A DNA stretch of 64,000 bases from Ceratopteris richardii (Eukaryota > Streptophyta > Polypodiopsida > Polypodiales > Pteridaceae). Where the stretch lies: assembly GCA_020310875.1 (NCBI GenBank), contig CM035406.1:221388294-221452293 (forward strand). The letters run 5' to 3'. Position numbers and translations under genes: made by a program. Under the pieces are notes generated by a model. That model was not told the origin of the DNA, ran no database searches, and saw nothing but the letters and a program-made list of their open reading frames with translations. Below, one piece after another: positions 1-11,569 of the stretch; position 1 is the stretch's first letter, and each line of letters starts with the position of its first letter.

Positions 1-620
1 TGGTATTTTGTGCTCGCCACTCCCTTCTTGATCAAAGACTAGAAGATCAATCCCTTATCTTCAGAATCAATAGCTTCTTTCATGCAAGAATCTAGGGCTG
101 AACATCTCTTATGTAAACCATTGTGATAAGTTCTGCATTTTTCAATCCCTCAATGAACAATGAAACCTTCTTAGGCATTAATGTTTTTTCTTCATGAGTA
201 AATCTATGCAAATATTGTTTGAATCTCGTAGCCACTATCCTTACACTCTCTTTTTTTGCACTTAAATGAATGAATTAGGGCAATAGTACCATGTTTAATG
301 TTAGTTTTTGAAAATCAACCTATGAATTCTTTTAAAAACACATGTGTGTCCACAAAAAAGTCGTTACTAAATGGTAAAAACCAAGTTAAGGTAGGTCTTG
401 ATAAAGTCGATGCAAGGCTTCAAATTGGATCTTGTATTACCCTATTTCTTCTACTCTTAGAAATTTTTTGTACTCTACTACATGATCATGAGGATCTATA
501 GATCCTTCATATTTACTTTTCATACATTTTACTACTTGGTATGGTCTCAAGGTTCTTCTAGGATTATTTCATTCATTTCTTCTTATAATGGGAAATTCAT
601 TCACTACTTCTCCTTCCCTT
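1..620 (-). mobile_element. gag-like remains of an LTR retrotransposon
   Basis: Read on the minus strand, roughly the first 300 bases give a stretch resembling a retrotransposon gag core: a run of charged helices around the motif EEKTLMPKKVSLFIEGLKN, the kind of segment found in Ty3/gypsy gag proteins before the zinc knuckle. The rest of the element would lie to the left, outside the window. The copy is old and broken, and no LTR or primer site is visible. The family assignment to Ty3/gypsy is an inference from this one segment; a chance reading in AT-rich DNA remains possible. Confidence 0.35.
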
Positions 621-1439
621 ACGAAAGGGTTAGGTGAATTATGATGTGTTCTTTGTCTTTGTGGCTATACAAGGTTATGATGTCTGCTATTCCTTGGATT
701 ATCTGGTTGCTCTACATTTTGGTCCCAAGACCCTTTTTTGCACACTAATCTAGATCATTTATATCAGCTAGGCTATTATAAAGGCATATATACATCCTTG
801 TCTATCTTCATATATGCCATCCTTAAAGTGAGCCACTTGCAACAAGTTTCAAGGAATTTTTAAGTTCTTGAACCTAATGAGTTCCTTATCGAGTCCATCC
901 TGATACACATAAGCTCCAAACATATTTGTATATAGGTATTTGAGGATGTTTCTATAATCTCCTTACTCATATGTTCCTGCTTCCCCATTCTAATCTTCCA
1001 TGTTCATTTGTTATAAGCGTGTGTTATTTTTCTCTCTACTTATGTTTCGGTGTGCTCAAGGTCTTCTAGATGTTTGATTATGGATAGTGACAAGTCCGGA
1101 CCTCAATCTCATCAATTTTATAGTCGTTTTTTGAAAGACCCTGATTTGCACTTGAGGACTAGGGTTAACGTTTTCTTTACCTTTTCCTTAACAATCGAAT
1201 TTCTTCTCCCAATTTGTCAATTTTTTATCAAAGCATGGGTAATTTTTCTATATGTAAAATTTTTTACTTTTCCACTCAACAAAAAAATCTTGATGCTAAG
1301 CTCAAAATCATGTCTTTCACAAAGAATGAGATTGTGAATCTATATGAGAATATTTAAATATTCTTTATACTTTTTTGGATTTTATAATTTTTTATTATTC
1401 AAGTATTTTGAAAATCCTCGAAAGTTGTGTTTCTTCTTG

Positions 1440-2190
1440 TGATTTTGAAAAGTCATGATTCTATGCAAAAAATCATGCTTTTCTATAGAAAATCACGATA
1501 TTGAAAAAAATCACAATTCTCACACGAAAACCACAATTTTCACACTACACAAATCATGATTTTCAACAAAACATGATTCTCATTAAGAATTGCATTTTTC
1601 TTCCAAAAATTGCAAGTTTGTGCTCAAAATTGTGTTTTTCTTTATTAGAAGATTTTCAAGAGCTGAAATCATCTTTTCACATGAGTGTTTTTTTTCATGA
1701 TTGTGAGGTGAGAATCATGAAACTCTTGAGCCTCACAATGTTTTTATGTGATTTTCGGTTGAAACACACATTTTGGTAGAGAATCATATTTCTGTTGTTC
1801 TTTGTCATTTTTAATGAAACGAATTTGGGAGGTTTTTTCTACTCATTACAAGTGCCTAGCTATTTTAAGGTCATGAAATAAAGAAAATGCAAGAAATATT
1901 TTCTTGTTCTTATTCAAACATAAAAAGCAATAAACCACGATTTTATCTTTAATGAATATCTATCATTTTTTCAATAAAATTTTTCAAAGCAATATACTAT
2001 GCGCTGTCAAAAAAAATACCTTAAATTTGGTTGCAAAAAAATCTTAAAACTTGCAATTTTTCCTCCTTGTCCTTGAAATCATGATTTTCAGCTCTTCTTA
2101 CAATCATTATGTCTCTCATACAGAATAAGCTAAATTTTTCTAAGTCCCCCTTTTTATATTATTTACTCACAATCATGATTTCCACCCTTT
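1440..2190. repeat. dispersed palindromic word AATCATGATTTT in AT-rich DNA
   Basis: The self-complementary word AAATCATGATTTTC and near variants (CATGATTCT, AATCACGAT, AATCATGAAA) recur about ten times with irregular spacing, for example near 1453, 1470, 1549, 1570, 1697, 1714, 2087 and 2163. The flanking 640-2690 interval holds no gene that I can recognise; short open frames there are low-complexity. It may be a decayed tandem repeat. Confidence 0.4.
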
Positions 2191-2689
2191 TGCATGAAAA
2201 TTGCAGCTTTACCTTGGATTGCACCTTTGTATTCCTTCTTTGCACTAAAGATTTCATATTTCTACAAATTTTTTGTTGATCGTTACCTTCAATAGAGAAT
2301 CTTGTTTCTTTTCAAGGAATCCTATTTTTTTAACCCTTACTTTTTTATTCTTCTCAATTCTTTTGATGGTATATATTTATTGCACATCCCGTGGTGCTCC
2401 TCCTTCCCGTTTTTCCTACAATTGAAAATAGAATATGATAATTCTCAAAGAAATGATTTTTTTAAGGCTAGAAAAAGTCCCTTCAATCTCTTTCTTTAAA
2501 TTTTCGACACCTTTTCCTTTTCTACTCTTAGTATTGATTGTCCAATGATGTTGACATTTGTTCATGAAAGATTGAACCACTTTGTTTGTGATATTTTCCC
2601 AAACAAATAAAAAACAATTTGTTTATGGTTTTCTAGAAAATAAAGCTAAAACTCTTGTAATGGAAGATTGTTATCTCATATATGGATTT

Positions 2690-3709
2690 AGAGAACAACT
2701 TAAAAATCTTAGACCTACTTTCAAAATGAAGACAATGTAGGGCTAAGGATGAGAAGATTGAAAGAGGAGAAGACATCATTTCAAAGAGAGATTGGTTGCA
2801 AAATAAGTTTACAGTTTTGGATGGTTTTTCAAGCTATAACCAAGTGGCTATTAGAGAACTTCATCATAAGAATTTTTTTTGCAATATAATTAGCTCTATA
2901 TTCATTTAGGATTATTTCTTTTGGTTTAACCAATGCACTAGTCACATTCCAAAGGTTAATGTGTAATGTGTTAAAAGGCTTTCTTATAAACATAATGGAA
3001 ATTTATGTAGATGATTTATTTGCCTCGTAAAACAAGAGGGAAGATCAATTACAAGACCTATATAATATATTCAAGAATTGTAGAACATACAAAGTTTGTC
3101 TAAACCCTAAGAACTATGTCTTTTTTGTAAGAAAAGGAGGGGACATATTGTCTCTAGAAATGGCCTCTCTATTGATGAAGAAAAATCAAGATAGTGAAGT
3201 TGTTAAAGCGAAGAAATGTGAAATAATTGCAAACGTTCATGGGACACTATGGATATTATAAAAAAATTGTGTACACGTTTGTAGACATTACAAAACCTCT
3301 ATGCTTTGATCACTAAATTGGAGTGGACATAATGTAAACACCTCAATGGGATTTGATATTCCATGTACATGTGGATGATCAAATTTTCTATTAGGATGTG
3401 TTTAAGCACAACCTATAGAAGGAAGCAAAGTGGATTTCCATATAGGCTACGCAAGAATAAAACTGAATCAAACTAAGAAAAAGCACACCACAACTAAAAG
3501 AGAAGGATTGGGAACAATGTTTCCAATAAAAATTCAAACACTACCTACTCATTAAAAAGTTTGGATCTATTATGGATCATCAAGCTTCATTGTATCTAGT
3601 AAATAAACCTTGTTAGACTTGAACAATAGTGAGATGGTTCTTACTATTAATGGAATTTGACTTTGAAGTTGTAGTAAGACAAGGACAAACACATTTGAGA
3701 GTTGGCCAT
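2690..3709 (+). mobile_element. Ty3/gypsy fossil, reverse transcriptase and RNase H part
   Basis: Plus-strand remains carry the marks of a Ty3/gypsy pol gene in order: DGFSSYNQV and an FGLTNA-like block near 2818-2960, the EIYVDDL active-site block near 2996-3020, the GHYGYYKK-like connection, and an RNase H-like end near 3560-3700. It is heavily decayed, with many breaks. The sequence stops exactly where the 5' LTR of copia A begins, and matching RNase H-distal sequence resumes after that element at 8945, so this older element served as its insertion site. Confidence 0.75.
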
Positions 3710-4000
3710 TGTTACACTTATGTGTTCCTCGAGTAGCTTTGATGTGAACCTTTTCCCTATACATGGGAACTTTTTACTCTAGAGCTTGCTAGAGGTCTTT
3801 TCCCATGTTACCATATACTTGATACTCTCATATGTGGTGGTCCTTTGTACTTAGGGATATTATTCAGCTCTTACTTCAGTTCAGTTCATCGTCAATAGAG
3901 AGAGCTATTCCATCCATCGTCTTCTCCGTGTGTCTTGCTGCATTTGTGCTCCTTGTGTGTGCTTCTCCTGTGTCTCTCGCACTTCTACACGCACCCAATA
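3710..4000 (+). repeat. 5' LTR of copia A
   Basis: A 291-bp terminal repeat beginning TGTTACACTTATG and ending CACCCAATA. It matches 8666-8944 over its whole length. It is followed after one base by the primer binding site. Confidence 0.93.
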
Positions 4001-4001
4001 G

Positions 4002-4012
4002 TGGTATCAGAG
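4002..4012 (+). promoter_or_regulatory. primer binding site of copia A (initiator-Met tRNA)
   Basis: TGGTATCAGAG one base after the 5' LTR is the standard plant copia primer site, complementary to the 3' end of initiator methionine tRNA. It fixes the orientation of the element and the end of the LTR. Confidence 0.92.
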
Positions 4013-4267
4013 AAAGTTTAGCTTCTTCTCAAGTTTTGGTTTCTCACATCACGACGCGTGCGCACTTTTAAGAGTGCAAATCGACTTCGGAGCATAGAAC
4101 TGTGAATTTCAGTAGGCAAGAAACATTTCCACTAGGTGCGTTGGGGTTTTACCCCCATTTCAAAGTGATTTGTGCAGTCAAAAATGCCATTAGAGTGACG
4201 GTTTGTGAGCTAACATTTCAGCTTTCGACGAAGTAAAGTTTTTGTCACTTTCTTGTTCCTTAGTGAA

Positions 4268-5190
4268 ATGGCGGGAAGCAATGATGTGTTTGGCATGCTT
4301 CAAACTGAAGATAAGCTTGATGGGACCAACTATCCGATGTGGTCTTACATGATGAAGCATGTTCTTGTTGCAAAACAACTTTGGAACATAGTGGCAGATG
4401 TAGATCGAAAACTAGCAAGTTCTTCTACTTCACAGTCTACTGTCACGGATGGAGCTTTTTTTTGAGTTACAGTGGTTTCTCCTTCTCCATCCACATAGGA
4501 GCAGCTTAGATGGGATGTAAAAGATGCTCAAGCTCATGCTTTGATTGCGCTTTCAGTGAAGCGTCATATAGTTCCACACATTCGGTCATGTTCTACATCA
4601 AGACAGCCATGGGACACTCTTGCTTCTTTGTATGCCATTTGTAATGAAGCACGTGTTGGATACTTGAGGAAGCAACTTGAGGATGTATGTATGGCTAAAA
4701 GTGAATCAGTGGATGTGTATGTGACACGCATCAAGGACTTGAAAGAGCAATTGGCAAACATAGATGAGATCATTTCGGATGCATCACTCATTTCTACATT
4801 GTTGAAAGGATTGCCAAAATCTTTTCAAAGCTTTGCTACTACACTCCATTTGGTTGCAAAAGGAAATCCTTATATGTATGGATTTGATGAGGTTGTGTCT
4901 CTTCTTTTACAAGAAGAGCAATCTAGAGTGAATAGGAGTGGTTTGATTGAGGGAATGCAAGCACTTGCTATCTCAAAAAAGGGGAAAAGCAAGTATGGTT
5001 TAGCTTTGGGTTCATCAAAACCAAAGCCTCAAGCTTCCTCTTCCACTCATTCCTCTAATGATAGTGATTTGCAAAAGAAGAAGAAATGCAAATATTGCCG
5101 GAAGGCTGGTCATACTATTGATGAGTGTAGAAAGCTTGCTAAACACAATGAAAAGAAGAAGGAATCCCACATGCCTATTGCTGAAAATTA
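4268..5190 (+). mobile_element. copia A gag region
   Basis: The region begins MAGSNDVFGMLQTEDKLDGT, a typical copia gag start with the LDGTNYPMW block that opens this family. A UBN2-type gag core follows, then a CCHC zinc knuckle (CKYCRKAGHTIDEC, about 5089-5130) that would bind the element's RNA. The broken state is covered under the whole element. Confidence 0.88.
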
Positions 5191-5289
5191 AGCAAATGTA
5201 AAGAATGATGAAGCTAACATGGGTCAAGATTTTTGGGCATGTGTCGTTACATGTCATTATGATGCTTCTTTGCATTCTAAATGTATGGT

Positions 5290-6620
5290 TGTGAGTGAGG
5301 CTGACTCGGATTGGTTCTTTGATAGTGGTGCTTCAAAGCACATAACATCATGCAAAAGATTTTTTGCCCCTTTGAAAGATGCACCTAAAGGAGGACATGT
5401 GGTGTGTGCAAACAATGCCTCTTATCCTATCATTGGAGTAGGAGAAATTTAGCTTATGGCTGCAAATGGAGGTGTGATTCTCTTGAAAAATGCATTGTAT
5501 GTTCCCGGTATCAAGAAGAACTTAATTTCAGTTTCGTTGATTGCCAAAGCTGGACTTCATGCACACTTTGTTAATAATAAGTGTATGGTTCATGATTTCA
5601 GCCATGGCGATGTTATCGTGATGTCTGGTACATTATATAATGGTTTGTATCGCATGGATACATACAAGAGGGCTGCCTTGAATGCCTTGGTTGCTCATAC
5701 TTCTTCCATGGCTGAAATGGAGCTTTGGCATGCTTGTTTTGGTCACTCGAACTTCAATGTTTTGCTTTACTTGCAAAAGAAGGACATGCTTATTTGTTTT
5801 CCTACACTTGAGTCCATTGAAAAGCATGCATGTGAAGGTTGCATTCTTGGAAAAATGCATCGTGCTTCTTTTCCAAAAGATAGTCATACACACACTACAA
5901 GAAAAGTGCAGCTTGTTCATAGTGATGTATGTGGTCCCGTCAAGACTCCATCTTTTGGGAAGCATGTATATTTTGTTACCTTCATTGATGATGCTACTCG
6001 CCATACATGGGTGTATCCTATGAAAGCAAAGAATGAGGTATTTTCTTGCTTCAAAGCATTTTTAGCTATGGTTGAAAATGTTTCTTCACAAAAGCTTTTG
6101 AATCTACGCATGGATCGTGGTGGTGAATACATGTCACATGGGTTTAATGCTTTTCTTCATGAAAGTGGTATTTCACACCAATGTACTATGCCATATACAC
6201 CTCAGAAAAATGGTGTTGCCAATCGTAAAAATAGAACACTTCTTGAAATGGCATGATGTATGGTTAAAGGAAAGCATCTTCCTGATAAGGTTTGGATCAA
6301 AGCGATCATGTGTGCAAATTATGTGTTGAATCATTGCCCTACAAAAGCATTGAGAGTCATCACTCCTTATGAGGCTTGGAATGGTCATAAGCCTATGGTT
6401 AGTCATATGCGTGTGTTTGGTTGTTTCACATATGCTCTTGTGCCACCACAACAACGTCGCAAACTTGATGACAAGGCAAAGAAATGTATATTTGTTGGTT
6501 ATAGTGCTGAAAGTAAGGGATATCATATGTATCATCCATTGAAGAACACAATTACTGTGAGTGGAGATCTGGTATTTCCTGAAAATACAGTTTTCCCTCT
6601 ACTTGAATGCAAAAAATAGC
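5290..6620 (+). mobile_element. copia A protease and integrase region
   Basis: An aspartic protease block (WFFDSGASKHIT, near 5311) is followed by the pre-integrase zinc-binding segment (LWHACFGH to HACEGCILGKMHR, about 5722-5860). The integrase core comes next, with HSDVCGP, FIDDATRH and the PYTPQKNG block (about 5916-6210). These are the parts that would mature the polyprotein and insert the DNA copy. The order protease-integrase-RT is diagnostic of Ty1/copia rather than Ty3/gypsy. Confidence 0.9.
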
Positions 6621-6699
6621 CAACAGTTAGCTCACAAGATGTCTTCGATACACTCATGCCTTTGTTCCAAAATCGTGCGCTTGACTATGTCCATGTAGA

Positions 6700-6900
6700 C
6701 CAGCCAAATGAGGCTCAAAGGGCTGAAAAATTCCAGCCAAATAGGGCTGAAAATTCAAAGAATTTTCAGCCAAACATGGCTGAAAAAGTTTAGCCAAAAA
6801 ATGTCCAAACTGCCGGAAACTTCCACCCACATATTGCTGAACATTTGCGTCAAAATATGGCTGAAAATGAGCATGAAATTCAGCCCACACATGATGTACA
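6700..6900 (+). repeat. short imperfect repeats between integrase and RT of copia A
   Basis: The joint between integrase and RT contains five or six imperfect copies of a unit close to AGCCAAATAGGGCTGAAAA, with CAGCCAAA and GGCTGAAAA words alternating. Translated, the units give a Gln/Pro/Asn/Ala/Glu-rich linker. Linkers at this place vary between copia families; local slippage expansion is a likely origin. Confidence 0.7.
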
Positions 6901-7129
6901 TATTGAAGATGTTTTACATAATGAATGCATGTCTATCAAGAGTGCAAAAACAATGCCAAAGTGGTTGAAACAAACTTTGCAGGAGAGCAAGTTGAGTGCA
7001 CCTTTACTTGGTAGAACAAGATCAAGCTCTCACCATGCATCAAATAATTTGGTGGATTATTTTCTTATTGCCACAACATGTAATGAAAAGCCACTTTCTT
7101 TTGAAGATGCATGTGACGATCCACAATGG

Positions 7130-8564
7130 ATGAGTGCTATGCAATCAGAAATGGATTCCATATATAGGAATGGTACTTGGCAGTTATGTGAATTGCCAAA
7201 AGGAAAGAGTGACATTGGTACAAAGTGGGTTTACAAGATTAAGACAAAATCTGATGGTAGCATTGATCGCTACAAAGCTAGATTGGTTGCCAAAGGATAT
7301 GCAAAAAAATATGGCATTGACTATGAGGAAACTTTTGCACCTACTTCACGCATGACTACCATTCATACCATGGTTGCATTGGCTGCCCATCTAGGTTGGA
7401 AAGTGCATCAGTTGGACATAAAAACAGCCTTCTTGAATGGTGATTTGCAAGAAGAGGTTTATGTGAAGCAACCTCTTGGATTTTCTATGAAAGGGAAAGA
7501 GCATATGATTTGTCGCTTGCATAAAACCTTGTATGGTCTCAAGCAAGCTCCACATGCATGGTATGAAAAAATCCATAAGCACTTGATTGCTCTTGAATTT
7601 ACATGTAGTCCGATTGAAAGCACACTCTATGTACGCAAAAATGGGGCTGATCTTATAGTTCTTGTTCTTTATGTTGATGACATACTCTTGACTGGCTCAT
7701 GTGTGCAAAACTTGACATTCTTATGGCTGATTTGCAGCATACTTCTGATGTCACTTAGCTTGGTCTTTTGAGCTACTATCTTGGCATCCAATTTGTATCT
7801 GTTGAGGGGGGAATTGTTATGCATCAAGCAAAGTATGTTGAAAAACTACTTCAACATTGTGACTTTGAGGATTACAAGCCAGTTTCTACACAAGTTGAGA
7901 CAGGATTCAGGTTCTCAGTTGAGGATTCCAGTGATGCATTTGACACTTCTCTTTATCAGCAAGCTATGGGATGTCTTATATATGCATGCAACACAAGGCC
8001 GGATATACAATATGCCATTTCCCAGTTGAGTTGATTCATGCATAGCCGTGGCACTAAGCATTGGCAAGCGGTCAAACCTGTATTTAGATATCTCCGAGGC
8101 ACTTTGAGCTTAGATCTCTTTTATGGCAGAGATATTCAACCATGCTTGCATGCTTTTATAGATATTGATTGGGCTGGTTCTTTTGATACTTGCGTGTCCA
8201 CTAGTGGTAATTGCTTTTTCCTTGGAGACTCATGCATATCTTGGTTGAGTAAGAAGCAACCTACAGTGGCGACTTCGAGTTGTGAAGCTGAGTACATGGT
8301 AGTTTTCACACGTATAGTGGAGTGTATATGGATGAGATGCCTATTGATGGATCTTTGCATGGAGATTGATGCTGCTACGCATATTCTCACTAATAATCAG
8401 AGTGCTTTGGTTGTTGCACAAAACCTAGTGTTATATGCATGCACCAAACATATTGAGGTGCATTATCACTATGTGAGAGAGTGCCTTCATGCAAGAGATA
8501 TTGATTTGGTATATGTGCCTACACAAGTTAATGTGGCAGACATATTCACCAAAGCTCTTCCATG
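7130..8564 (+). mobile_element. copia A reverse transcriptase and RNase H region
   Basis: Copia RT landmarks are in order: the GTWQL start, KWVYKIKTKSDGSIDRYKAR, the LDIKTAFLNGDL block with the first catalytic Asp (near 7415-7445), LYGLKQAPHAW, and the YVDDILL active site near 7668-7690. RNase H follows, with SCEAEYM near 8277-8297 and the ADIFTKALP end at about 8537-8564. RT copies the genomic RNA and RNase H removes it. Confidence 0.92.
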
Positions 8565-8656
8565 AGAAAAGTTTGAAGCTTTTCGCAAAGCTTTAGGCTT
8601 ATTACCTTGTGGGGGCTGATCTGTTACTCCCTGTATGTGTTCACATCATTCGCTCC

Positions 8657-8663
8657 AGGGGGG
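8657..8663 (+). promoter_or_regulatory. polypurine tract of copia A
   Basis: AGGGGGG lies two bases before the 3' LTR, the expected place for the plus-strand DNA primer. Confidence 0.8.
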
Positions 8664-8665
8664 TT

Positions 8666-8944
8666 TGTTACACTTATGTGTTCTTCGAGTAGCTTTGATG
8701 TGAACCTTTGCCCTATACATGGGCACTTTTTAGTCTAGTGCTGGCTATAGGTTTTTTCCCATGTGATACTCTCATATGTGGTGGTACTTTGTACTTAGGG
8801 AAATTATTCATCTCTTACTTTAGTTCAGTTCATCGTCAATAGAGAGAGCTATTCCAACCATCGTCTTATCTGTGTGTCTTGCTTCGTTTATGCTCCTTGT
8901 GTGTGCTTCTCGTGTGTCTCTCGCACTTCTACATGCACCCAATA
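8666..8944 (+). repeat. 3' LTR of copia A
   Basis: A 279-bp match to 3710-4000, about 7% different plus one 12-base gap. The next bases, GCCAG, resume the older gypsy sequence and resemble the GCCAT just before the 5' LTR. Confidence 0.92.
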
Positions 8945-9145
8945 GCCAGTTATCTAGAATCTTAATTGTAGAAAAACCACAACACATAGATGATCATCTA
9001 CCTGATGCTTATCTTTCCAACATAGATAACATAGCATGTTGGAAAAACTCTTTGGTGCCAATATTATCAATTGGACCAAGAACTGCCTATTTGACTCCAA
9101 CTAATTTGACTTTGCAAAGTAGAAACTTCATTCTACCATGAGGAC
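8945..9145 (+). mobile_element. Ty3/gypsy fossil resumed downstream of copia A
   Basis: Right after the copia 3' LTR the plus strand reads like the segment that follows RNase H in gypsy pol (QLSRIL, then DDHLPDAYLSNID), the same element whose RT and RNase H remains end at 3709. It decays into unrecognisable sequence after about 9145. Confidence 0.65.
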
Positions 9146-11560
9146 ACTTATATCATTTTAAGTAACATCTGAAACCATGTTAATGTTTACAAAAGTATGA
9201 AGTCTTAGACATTGTTAATTAGTTGGAAAAAGCTAACCCATCTTAGCTAAACCTATATGTATGAATTATTAAAAGAGAAAATTAAAGGAACTAGTGGCAA
9301 GGGTGAGGGTATGCATTTTGCATTGTAGAGAATTGATGGTGGAGGCCATCACTATTGCGTGTTTTTCTAGGCATTGCATCCTAAGTGGGGAACATTGAGA
9401 GAGATTTTTTTTCAAGGAGGAAGTTCAAAAGATAGAGAAGAAACTTCAGAGTTTAGCAAAGAGGAAGAAAAAAGATAAGAGTGAAGCTCTCCATATGAGG
9501 TAAACCTTTTGGATGAAGGGAGAAAAAAAAATAAATTCAATATGCTCGAAGGGAGGAACACAATAGTGAAATCTACAGAAAGGTGTGAGAAGGAAGACAA
9601 ATGAATTGGATTGGAAATATCCATGCTTTTTGGCGGAAGAATCTATCACGAGGTGGACAACTACAAGGGTATAGCGATAAGCGCTATGTTCTAGTAGAGC
9701 TTTGTTTCCTTCTCTTGTTCAGAAACATCTCTTATGAATTTGAAGTTTGTGTTCTTATTATACTATTTATTATCAATCGAGTACGATATTTCCTTCACCT
9801 TTATCCACAAAACATTTCCCATCGAAAGTTGTGAAAGAGATGGATAGTTATGTTGAAAAAATGCTGTAAATTTTGAAACTCTTTTATCTGGATTCACGGT
9901 CTTTAGATGCTAAATGGATCCCAACTCCATAGAATTCTCTCATTTTGTGAGTGTGATTCCAATGCACTTTTGTTATTGGAATTGTTACTTAACTTCAAGT
10001 TCAAGAGGAGATTGTGTAAATTTCAAGCAAGGAATTGTGACGTCCTTTACTCTGCACCGCTATCATTGAGGAATGTAATGAGCAGGTGTTTTTAATTCAT
10101 TTGATTCATAACATCTTAGTAACTTTTGATACCCAATATCAGGTGATGATGATAGATTGAATGGGCTATTATTAGGTGTATGATACTATTAAAAAAAAAA
10201 AGAGCACTCAACATTATAATAGAGTTGAGTTAGGAGTTATTTTTGTGTTTTTTACTTAATTAATGAAGCAATACCTTCATAGGATTACTCATTGAATAAT
10301 CTCTTTTAAAGAGTAGGCATTACTATCACAAAGTAATCACTATTGTGAACATTGATGACATTGATTTTATGGTGATGTGTGGGTTCTTGACCCCTACACA
10401 TTTTGTACAAATCCTTCATTAATGAATTTTTTTCTTGTTCTCTCAAGAAAAGAAGTAAGATATGGGTAACATCTCAAGTTGTGGATGATTTTGGAAAGTT
10501 AAAATGTGTTTTTACAATGTTCATTTAGTTTCATATTCTTCATTCTTTATATTTAACATCTAAGGTTTTGAATGATTGTTGTAGGTTTAAATGTGGTAGG
10601 TATAACAAGTCTAGATATGTAAGGGATGGAGCACATATTCATATTAGATGAGCATACTCAAAAGAAGAAAAGTGAGTGGTAAATGTTATTATATTTATGT
10701 TTCATTTGTAATGTGTTGATGCAGGGAAGTCTCAAACAAGGAACTAATGGAAGTTATTACAATACCAATAGTGGATAGTGATCATCAAAGCATTAAGATG
10801 TTATTAGAAGGAAAAGAAAAGGAAATATAGAGACACAATAAGGTCAAGTTGAACACTATTGTGGAGGCTAATGCTAATTGTAGTTCAAGAAATTTGGATG
10901 GCATTGTGGATAAGTTCATTGATTATTTTAACAATCAAACTAGACACTTATGTTGTGAAGATAAAATTGAGGGACTTAATAGGATGCTGTAGAGTCCATG
11001 TATTGGGAAACTTTGTGACGCAATCGGCAGAAGAAAAGATCATGTAACATCTTCACTTATAACTAATCTTCTAAATATACTATAAAGTATAAGAAAGAAC
11101 TCTAATGATCTTGTGTAGAAGAGATAAACATTAATGATGATTGTAAATGGTCATGCATATTCATTAGTAAATCAGTTAAACATTTCAAGACTTTCTAGGG
11201 TATTGGGAGTAAGTAGTAGGGAAGTCCTCTATGATACGATTGGATGGTTAAGTATAATTGAATCCAATCATAGCTTTTTAAAGAAAACTAGTAGAACGAC
11301 ATGTACGACATGTATCACACAAGAGGCCAAGGAGCTCATTATCACGTTTTAGAGAACAAAGAGCAAGGTGTAACCAAATAAGAAGGATATAAGTAGGACT
11401 TGAATTGGCAAAAATCAATATTTGGAGCACCCTAGTCATGTTCTTCATGTATCTCATGTGATCTTATTTTGAGTTGTGAGTTTACAGTTTTAGCTAATTT
11501 AACATAATGAAAAATTAATTTGTAATATTTAACGAAACATAAACTAACTAACCTAAATTT
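9146..11560. other. AT-rich stretch without a recognised gene
   Basis: I find only short open frames without family resemblance. A poly(A) run lies near 10190-10201. The two overlapping minus-strand frames at 9412-9649 read purine-rich DNA and look spurious. Confidence 0.5.
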
Positions 11561-11569
11561 TAACTAATA

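Larger units (their letters stand above)
3710..8944 (+). mobile_element. Ty1/copia LTR retrotransposon (copia A), full-length but broken
   Basis: The element has LTRs at both ends, a primer binding site, a polypurine tract and the copia order gag, protease, integrase, reverse transcriptase, RNase H on the plus strand. Total length is about 5.2 kb, normal for the family. The LTRs differ at about 20 of 279 aligned bases plus one 12-base gap, roughly 7%. That suggests insertion some millions of years ago at angiosperm rates, or in the order of 15 million at slow gymnosperm rates. It sits inside an older gypsy element: the bases GCCA directly precede the 5' LTR and directly follow the 3' LTR, consistent with a target duplication. 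The coding region is broken, with roughly eight interruptions, so it is a fossil. Confidence 0.93.

Noticed and set aside
9412-9649. Two overlapping minus-strand frames
   Set aside because: They read the complement of a purine-rich run; Phe/Ser/Leu-rich, no family, mutually overlapping.
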